Shown: positions 5,842-11,007 of the stretch, in pieces
How the letters are laid out: every line of letters begins with the position of its first letter
Position numbering within the stretch: the stretch's first letter is position 1
Source: an uncultured Sutterella sp.
GTDB taxonomy: Bacteria > Pseudomonadota > Gammaproteobacteria > Burkholderiales > Burkholderiaceae_F
Length of the DNA stretch: 11,007 nucleotides
Direction: 5' to 3'
Assembly: GCA_905206365.1 (NCBI GenBank)
Contig: CAJLHF010000055.1
Location: 1 to 11,007, forward strand
Made by a program: the position numbers and the translations under genes
The notes under the pieces: model-generated
What the model was told of the DNA's origin: nothing
What the model saw: the letters and a program-made list of their open reading frames with translations, nothing else
Databases searched by the model: none

Positions 5842-6831
5842 ATGACCACCCCCGAAAATCATCCGGCCGATTCGGTAACCCGCGGCCAGTTGCGGTTTCT
5901 TCTGCATCTTTCGGAAACACAGAAGCTCTCGCGCACCGCGGACGTGCTCGGTCTCAGCCTCTCGGCCGCTTCGCGCACGCTCGAAAAGCTGCGTGCGGCC
6001 TTCGACGACCCCCTATTCACACCGCACGCCCGGGGCTTGAAGCCGACGGACGCGCTCCGGCGCATTCTCCCCGAGCTCCGTCGCACGCTCGAGCAGGCGG
6101 ACCGTCTCTTTGCGCCTCCGAAATTCGACCCGAAGTCGGCCCGCGGGCGGTTCCGCATCGCTTCGCGCGGTCTCATCACGTCGTCCCTCTTGGCCTACCT
6201 CCTCGCACGTACGGCCGAGGAGGCTCCGCACCTCGTGATCGAGCATCACCACCGCACGGGCTCCGTCTGGGAGGACCTTGAATCGGGTCGTATCGACCTT
6301 GCGGTCGTGACGGACCGCTCGATTCCGCCCGCCTTTCGTACGGCGCCGCTCTTTGACATCGAACTCGGGATCCTCCTGCGAAGCGATCACCCGCTTCGTG
6401 TGAAAACGGGCGGTCGCGCGCCTGCGCTCGCCGACTTTTTGAGTTATCGGCGCCTCGCGATGTCGGTAAGCTCCGACTTTCGCTTCGCCTCGTGGGACCG
6501 GCAGCTTGCAGGCGAGAACCCGGCGCTCCTCGAACCCGTAGCAGCGACGAGCAGTTCCTCGATCGACCTCGCCGCGACCCTCTCCGTTTCGGACTTCCTC
6601 ATGATTACGCCGAAACGCGGCGCCGAGGCGATCGCCCCCTACTACGGACTCGCGTGGATGCCGCTTCCCCTTGAACTTCAAGCGCCCGTACGTCAACACG
6701 GGTGCCTCGTCTGGACCGAGATGCACCACCGCGACCCCCTGCACGTATGGGTGCGGCGATTGATCCGCGGCTGGGCGCGTTCCGGGATGTCGGAGACTTC
6801 GGAGACCTCCGGAACCTCAAGCGCCTCGTAA
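5842..6831 (+). CDS. LysR-type transcriptional regulator
   Basis: A 329-residue regulator from ATG 5842. The winged helix-turn-helix is at about residues 15-70: GQLRFLLHLSETQKLSRTAD, then LSLSAASRTLEKLRAAFDDPLF. It is followed by a linker helix (ILPELRRTLEQADRLF) and a periplasmic-binding-protein-like effector domain (about 100-300, with LESGRIDLAVVTD). Upstream ATGs at 5731 (inside the assT terminator) and 5806 would add non-family residues. 5806 is possible; neither start has a clear Shine-Dalgarno sequence. The C-terminus ends in a Ser/Thr/Glu-rich tail (SGMSETSETSGTSSAS) not typical of the family. LysR genes often control a neighbouring divergent gene or the adjacent transporter; here both assT (operator-like dyad) and the AGCS gene are candidates. 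The effector is unknown. Confidence 0.9.
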   Translation: MTTPENHPADSVTRGQLRFLLHLSETQKLSRTADVLGLSLSAASRTLEKLRAAFDDPLFTPHARGLKPTDALRRILPELRRTLEQADRLFAPPKFDPKSARGRFRIASRGLITSSLLAYLLARTAEEAPHLVIEHHHRTGSVWEDLESGRIDLAVVTDRSIPPAFRTAPLFDIELGILLRSDHPLRVKTGGRAPALADFLSYRRLAMSVSSDFRFASWDRQLAGENPALLEPVAATSSSSIDLAATLSVSDFLMITPKRGAEAIAPYYGLAWMPLPLELQAPVRQHGCLVWTEMHHRDPLHVWVRRLIRGWARSGMSETSETSGTSSAS

Positions 6832-6942
6832 ACTTCGGGAAACGATACCGAACAACACCCCGACGCGCGGCATGTCGCTTTTTCGGATCGTTTCGAATCT
6901 TTTTCGACGTATTCGACGCTTTTTCTTTCTTTGGCGCTCCCC

Positions 6943-8346
6943 ATGGACGAACACCTCACCGAACTTCTCACCGAATTCAACGCATTCTTCTGGAATTTCG
7001 GCCTTGCGTTTCTGCTGATCGGCGCGGGTCTCTGGTTCACGCTCCGGACGCGCTTCGTGCAGGTGTCGCTTCTCGGCGACCTCGTGCGCATTCTCGGGCG
7101 CCGCACGCGTGCGGCCGCGGACGGCCTCACGCCCTTCGAAGCCTTCTGCGTCTCGACGGGTGCGCGCGTGGGCGTGGGTAACATTGCGGGGATCGCCCTG
7201 GCCGTAACGACGGGCGGCCCGGGCGCCGTTTTCTGGATGTGGGTGACGGCACTGATCGGCGCCGCCTCGGGCTTTGCCGAAAGCACGCTCGCGCAACTCT
7301 ACAAAGAGCGCGCCGCCGACGGCTCGGGCTACGCCGGAGGGCCGGCCGCCTACATCGCCAAAGGCGTGGGGTCCGTCTTTTGGGCGGGCGCTTTTGCGGT
7401 GCTGTTGGCGCTTTCGGACGGCCTCATTTTCAACTCCGTGCTTTCCAACACCATGGCGATCGCGCTCGAAACGACGACGGGAGCACCCCGCTGGTTGGGC
7501 GGGATTCTCTTGGCCCTTTACGCCCTCTGGGTCGTTCGCGCGGGCGCGAAGCGCCTCGCGGGCTTTGCCTCCCGAATCGTCCCTTTCATGGTGATCGCGT
7601 ACCTGACGCTCGCGGCCGGCATGACGGTGCTTTACGCCGAGCGCGTCCCCGACGTGATTCGGGTCATCTTCGAATCCGCCTTCACGCCCGAAGCGGCGAC
7701 GGGTGCGGGCCTCTGGTTCGTCATCATGACGGGCGTGCGACGCGGGCTATATTCGCACGAAGCGGGTCAGGGGACGGTTCCGAATGCCGCCGCGGCCGCC
7801 GAATGCGCGCACCCTGTCGAACAGGGACTCGTGCAGGCAGCAGGCGTTTACGTGGATACGCTCCTCGTTTGCACCGCCACGGCCATGATCGTGTTGCTCC
7901 CCGAAGGGGCGACCGCGTCCGGGCTTACCGGGATCGAGCTCGTCACCCGCATTCTGACGGACGCCTTCGGTCCCGCGGGCGGCTGGGCCGTCTTTCTTCT
8001 CGCACTGGCCTTTGCGCTCACGTCCGTGATCGGGAACTTCTTTTACTCGGAGATGAGCCTTCGGGTCGTGACGAAAAGCCGGCTGCTCCTCTTTGTGTTC
8101 CGTGCGGCCGTGGTCGGGATGGTCTTTCTCGGCGCACAGATGAGTCTCGGGCTCGTCTGGAATCTCGCGGACCTCTTCATGGGGCTCATGGTTCTCGTGA
8201 ACGTCACGGCGCTTCTCAAACTCTCGTGCGTCGTGACGACCCTCCTTGCCGACTACCGCACTCAACGCGCGCAAACCGAAGAGCCCGCCTTCTCGAAGAC
8301 GCGCATTCCGGAAGCGATGCGCCGGGGCGTCTCGCTCTGGGACTGA
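6943..8346 (+). CDS. AGCS-family sodium:alanine/glycine symporter
   Basis: This 467-residue inner-membrane protein of the alanine-or-glycine:cation symporter family (DagA/AlsT type) takes up small neutral amino acids with Na+. Family motifs in order: VGVGNIAGIALAVTTGGPGA and FWMWVTALIGAASGFAESTL (about 80-120), YAGGPAAYIAKGVG (about 140), SHEAGQGTVPNAAAAAE (about 275), HPVEQGLVQAAGVYVDTLLV (about 290-310). There are roughly ten or eleven membrane segments throughout and a short polar tail. No key motif is missing, so it looks functional. Start: ATG 6943 is chosen over an in-frame TTG at 6931; neither has a good ribosome-binding site. It follows the LysR gene by 111 bp on the same strand. That gap holds a T-rich tract with repeated TTCGA units (about 6885-6930) and no clear terminator. 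The exact amino acid carried is not determinable. Confidence 0.93.
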   Translation: MDEHLTELLTEFNAFFWNFGLAFLLIGAGLWFTLRTRFVQVSLLGDLVRILGRRTRAAADGLTPFEAFCVSTGARVGVGNIAGIALAVTTGGPGAVFWMWVTALIGAASGFAESTLAQLYKERAADGSGYAGGPAAYIAKGVGSVFWAGAFAVLLALSDGLIFNSVLSNTMAIALETTTGAPRWLGGILLALYALWVVRAGAKRLAGFASRIVPFMVIAYLTLAAGMTVLYAERVPDVIRVIFESAFTPEAATGAGLWFVIMTGVRRGLYSHEAGQGTVPNAAAAAECAHPVEQGLVQAAGVYVDTLLVCTATAMIVLLPEGATASGLTGIELVTRILTDAFGPAGGWAVFLLALAFALTSVIGNFFYSEMSLRVVTKSRLLLFVFRAAVVGMVFLGAQMSLGLVWNLADLFMGLMVLVNVTALLKLSCVVTTLLADYRTQRAQTEEPAFSKTRIPEAMRRGVSLWD

Positions 8347-8362
8347 GCGAGTCGTCGCCCTA

Positions 8363-8398
8363 CCAAAAAACGCGCCCCGGCGGGAAGCCGGCGGCGCG
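8363..8398 (-). terminator. Rho-independent terminator fused onto the dmsA fragment
   Basis: On the minus strand an 11-bp stem with one bulged G (8393-8398 plus 8387-8391 pairing with 8377-8381 plus 8371-8376), loop TTCCC, is followed by TTTTTT (8365-8370). The reductase frame runs straight into the hairpin and is translated through it to a TAG at 8360-8362, so the terminator has been joined to an incomplete gene. It is also in the space downstream of the plus-strand symporter, but lacks a T tract in that direction. Confidence 0.85.
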
Positions 8399-9448
8399 AT
8401 CGTTCGCGACCTCGACCAAGTCGCCTTCGGCGATGCCGCGGGCCTTGGCGTCGAGTTCGTTCAGGGTGACGCGGTCGGGATGCGCTTCACGAAGCCACGG
8501 GAGGTTGTGGAAGGTCGAGTGCGTGCGCCCGTGCATGTGAATGCCGACACATTGGAGCGGATACTTGCTTGCAAGCGGGTCGCCCGGCATCTCCCACGTG
8601 CGAACGAACTTCGGCAACGCCGAAATCACGTCGCCTTCGGGAAGAACCCAGGTCTTGGCGATGTCGGCCAAGCGCTCCGAATAGATTTCGATCTTGCCGG
8701 ACGGGGTCTCAAGCGGATGCTTCGCGGGGTCCTTGCGGAAGTCGGAGAACATGACGGGCTCCCACTTCACGTCGAAGAGCTGCTTCGGCCCCTGCGTCCA
8801 GAAGTCGTCGAAGGGCGGCAGTTCGGGATTCTCGCGGCGCGTTTCTTCGTAGCACCAACGGATCCACCCCATCTGGTCGCGCCCTTCGGTATAGGCGTCC
8901 TCAAGGCCGAGCTCGCGCGCGATCCCGCGGCAGATTTCCCATGAGGGGCGCTGCTCCCACCGCGGGTCGACGGCCTTATGCATCGGGTACATGCAGGCAA
9001 GGTCCCCCATGGAGTCGCCGTTCCCGACGATGTCGTACGTTTCGGGGCCGAGCGTGTCGGGAAGCAGAATATCGGCGTAGCGGGCCGACGGAGTCATCAT
9101 GTTGTCGCACACGACGATGAATTCGCACTTCGTCGTGTCGCGCAGGATTTCGTCCGTGCCGTTGCTGTCGGCGTGTTGGTTGATGAGGACGTTGCCGCCC
9201 GAGTTGACGATCATCTTGATGTCGTGACCGAGCACGTCCTTGCCGCGCAGGCCGTCGTGCACCGCGTCCATCGTCTTCCCGCGCAAAATCGCTTCCGTCC
9301 AGAGGAAGCACGGAATGGCGGTCTTCACCTTGTTGTCGCCCGTCGGAAGGTAGACGGGTTCCCAATTGGTGCCGTCTTCTTCCATGCCGGTGGAGGTCCC
9401 CGGAAGGCCGACGTTCCCCGTGAGAATCGGCAACATCGCGATCGCGCG
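8399..9448 (-). pseudogene. dmsA: DmsA-type DMSO/molybdopterin oxidoreductase, internal fragment
   Basis: About 350 residues match the middle and C-terminal domains of the DMSO reductase catalytic subunit: MLPILTGNVGLPG, IPCFLWTEAILRG, IKMIVNSGGNVLINQHADSN, TPSARYADILLPDTLGPE, PLETPSGKIEIYSERLADIA, WVLPEGDVISALP, and the molybdopterin-dinucleotide domain up to RGIAEGDLVEVANDR. Compared with E. coli DmsA the fragment lacks the N-terminal half (Tat signal, 4Fe-4S site, molybdenum ligand) and about the last 80 residues, replaced by a terminator hairpin. The 5' end is fused in frame to a periplasmic sensor-like gene at about 9434-9448. Without the Fe-S and Mo sites it cannot be an active reductase. 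No dmsB or dmsC lies nearby. Confidence 0.88.
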
Positions 9449-10262
9449 GGCGGCCGAGGCATCGAGCGACGAGGAAGCTCCGAAAATGACGCTCGGGAAA
9501 AGTTTGCTTGAGCGCGCGCAACGCGAAAAGCGCGTTGTTTCGTCGAGCACCCGAAAGTCCGAACGAACGAGCAACCCCGCCTCGACCGCCCATTCGAGCT
9601 CGCACGTCGGCACGACGGCCGCGTCCGCCTCCCCGCGCGCAAGACGCAAAAGGGGCGCGGGCGGCACGAAATCCGTATAGACGAAGCGCATCCGATCGGT
9701 GGGGACGCCTTCGTCGGCGAGGAGCCCTTCGAAGATGATTTGCGTTCCGAAATTGTCGGGTCGGTCCGAAACGACCGTACGCGCTTCAAGGTCCGAAAGG
9801 CGCGTGACGGGGGCTCGTTGCGGGCACCACGACCGCAATCCCCGTTGAATACGTCGGGTCGAGCGTCTCGGGCGGACGCAGGGCGACGAGCTCTTCGCTG
9901 CGCCCTTCGGACTGAAGGTCGCTGAAAAAAACCGGGTCGGCGAAGTACGCCCGAATGCGACTTTCCGAAACTTCGCGCTTCAGGTCGTCGATCGCCATGT
10001 CCCGATAGACGATGCGCGCGGCGGGAAGAGCTTCTTTGAGGTAGCGCTCGGCGGGCTTCAAGACTTCCGCGCGAAACGAAGGCGGCAACGTCGCCTGCAC
10101 GCCGATCGTAAGTTGCACGGGAAATTCGGGATCGCGCCCCCAGTTCGTTTCGGCGCGCGCGGGGGCGCCCGCTGTGAGAAGCACGACGGAAAGCGCGGCG
10201 AAAACCGCCGCGCAACGTGCGGCGCCGGGCATACGACGATCCGAAAAAACGCGAAGGCGCAT
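9449..10262 (-). pseudogene. PhnD/TtrS-like periplasmic ligand-binding protein, frameshifted and truncated
   Basis: Two frames combine. The first (10262 to about 9813) has a signal peptide (hydrophobic AAVFAALSVVLLTAGAPARA, cleavage about ARA/ETNW), then LTIGVQATLPPSF, RYLKEALPAARIVYRDM and YSTGIAVVVPATSP. The second (about 9808 to 9449) has VTRLSDLEARTVVSDRPDNF, PPAPLLRLARGEADAAVVPT, CELEWAVEAGLL and SSKLFPSVIFGASSSLDASA. This is the fold of PhnD-type binding proteins and of the sensor half of TtrS-like kinases (ADAxVVxTCxLE). The frames join at a run of five C on the minus strand (9809-9813); removing one C restores ATSPVTRLSDLE. The C-terminus is replaced by dmsA. Start uncertain: ATGs at 10343, 10271, 10262 and 10232 are in frame; 10262 gives a normal signal peptide. 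The ligand is unknown; a sensor for an S- or N-oxide respiratory system is a reasonable guess given the dmsA partner. Confidence 0.72.
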
Positions 10263-10343
10263 GGGGCTCATGAAGGTGCGGCCGTTGACCGTATTCGGCA
10301 CTCGGCAACGAACGGGCAAAACGAAAAGATACTTCGCTTCCAT

Positions 10344-10532
10344 CCTAGCAGGCGCAGGGGCTTGGAGAAAAAGGCAAGACTTCGATTCGGTCCCGCAAGG
10401 GGAACGGAATGCGGGAACCTACACTTTTTCTCATGCCGAGCGCCGCGCACGCCTTGCCTTCTCCTCTCCGAGAGGTCGTGAACGCAACGGCAAGCAAGGC
10501 TCGCAACGAGAACACCGAAGGAGGACTCCCTC
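10344..10532 (+). promoter_or_regulatory. Cupin upstream region with strong ribosome-binding site
   Basis: AAGGAGG at 10518-10524, 8 bases before ATG 10533, is the best Shine-Dalgarno sequence in the window. Upstream are a 6-1-6 dyad (CCTCTC-C-GAGAGG, 10463-10475) flanked by complementary CTTGCC (10453-10458) and GGCAAG (10489-10494), so the leader could fold into a longer stem. I could not identify a convincing -35/-10 pair on either strand of this divergent gap. Confidence 0.45.
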
Positions 10533-10958
10533 ATGACCGAAACGATTTCCACCGACGCCCCGAAAGCCACGCCCTTTGAAACGGGCGAGCTGCAAACGAG
10601 CGACTTCTTTACTACCAGTTTCTCGGGTCCGGTCTATCTCAAGATGCTCACCGACAACCCCGCCGCCCCGATCGCGAACGTCACCTTCGCCCCGGGCACG
10701 CTCAACAGCTGGCATGTACACAAGGGCGGGCAGGTGCTGCTCGTCACCCACGGCCGCGGCTGGTACTGCGAATGGGAAGGCGCCGCACGCGAACTGAAGC
10801 CGGGCGACGTCGTCGACATTCCCGCGGGCGTCAAGCACTGGCACGGCGCCGCGAAGGATTCGTGGTTCGCGCACATCTCGATCGAAATCGACCCCGAAAA
10901 GGGCCCGGCCGAATGGCTCGAACCCGTAGCAAAAGAAGACTACGAGAAGCTGCCTTGA
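10533..10958 (+). CDS. Small single-domain cupin protein
   Basis: A 141-residue cytoplasmic beta-barrel protein with both cupin motifs. Motif 1 is NSWHVHKGGQVLLVTHGRG, with likely metal ligands His61, His63 and Gln67 (Gln in place of the usual Glu). Motif 2 is PGDVVDIPAGVKHWHG, with His102 or His104 as the fourth ligand. The closing WLEPVAKEDYEKLP resembles the tail of this group of uncharacterised cupins, often annotated near oxidoreductases or carboxymuconolactone decarboxylases. No enzymatic reaction can be assigned; metal-dependent isomerase, dioxygenase or sensor roles are all possible. The TGA stop (10956-10958) lies inside the mobile-element end, so the native C-terminus may have been a few residues different. 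Neighbour on the left is divergent and broken. Confidence 0.9.
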   Translation: MTETISTDAPKATPFETGELQTSDFFTTSFSGPVYLKMLTDNPAAPIANVTFAPGTLNSWHVHKGGQVLLVTHGRGWYCEWEGAARELKPGDVVDIPAGVKHWHGAAKDSWFAHISIEIDPEKGPAEWLEPVAKEDYEKLP

Positions 10959-11007
10959 CATCCTCTCCGCCCTAAAGGGGACGGAGATTCCCTACCGAGC
11001 CGTCAGA
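10954..11007. repeat. Terminal inverted repeat, right copy: RE of an IS200/IS605-type tnpB element
   Basis: Exact reverse complement of bases 1-54, with the hairpin at about 10964-10987. In this orientation the element body lies to the right of the window and its tnpB would read leftwards towards the cupin gene. The boundary with host DNA is at about 10953/10954, where the two copies diverge. Its first bases supply the cupin stop codon. Confidence 0.8.

Noticed and set aside
6880..6935. T-rich TTCGA-repeating tract as a terminator or CRISPR-like repeat
   Set aside because: The units are irregular and only 5-8 bases long, and no stable hairpin precedes a T run; it is best described as a pyrimidine-rich spacer.
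1..11007. Composite transposon bounded by 54-bp inverted repeats
   Set aside because: The repeats are IS200/IS605-type right ends, which do not act as inverted terminal repeats. Both point outward, and no transposase for the whole segment is present.

Overview
The window reads as a GC-rich proteobacterial chromosome segment, most likely from a gut Sutterellaceae-type member of the Burkholderiales. This is inferred from codon style and from the gene mix: an AssT-type sulfotransferase with its own Dsb pair, DMSO-reductase remnants, a PhnD/TtrS-like sensor and an AGCS symporter. No rRNA, tRNA or housekeeping marker is present, so the taxonomy stays tentative.

Both ends carry the same 54-bp sequence in exact inverted orientation. 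Its hairpin resembles the right end (RE) of IS200/IS605 tnpB elements. The window therefore looks like an assembly unitig that stops where two copies of one mobile element begin, one just left and one just right, with both bodies outside. The left copy cuts an NhaC-type antiporter gene. The right copy abuts a cupin gene and supplies its stop codon.

Layout. (1) 1-1634: a scarred nhaC/M20-peptidase operon. The peptidase gene keeps its first 11 codons and its last ~78. Between them lies a 5'-truncated, frameshifted tnpB (minus strand) with its own RE hairpin. (2) 1635-1961: convergent terminators. (3) 1962-5776: the intact core, an aryl-sulfate sulfotransferase module. dsbI and dsbL form a two-gene minus-strand operon, divergent from assT on the plus strand. 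The AT-richer 564-bp region between them holds several perfect dyads. (4) 5842-8346: a LysR-type regulator followed by an AGCS sodium:amino-acid symporter, both plus strand. (5) 8363-10262, minus strand: a decayed chimera. A frameshifted PhnD/TtrS-like periplasmic sensor is fused in frame to an internal piece of a DmsA-type molybdoenzyme, which runs straight into a terminator hairpin. (6) 10533-10958: a small cupin.

How it works together: the exported AssT has all four catalytic residues and a nearby Cys pair. DsbL (CPFC thioredoxin-fold oxidase) and DsbI (DsbB-like quinone-linked membrane partner) match the dedicated oxidation pair known from the uropathogenic E. coli assT-dsbL-dsbI cluster, here rearranged to a divergent layout. 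The downstream LysR protein is a candidate regulator: a T-N11-A dyad lies about 64 bp upstream of the transcription start predicted from a TAGAAT -10. I see no new defence or mobile system. The most informative signals are the TnpB-element scars, the divergent AssT/Dsb control region and the sensor-reductase chimera.
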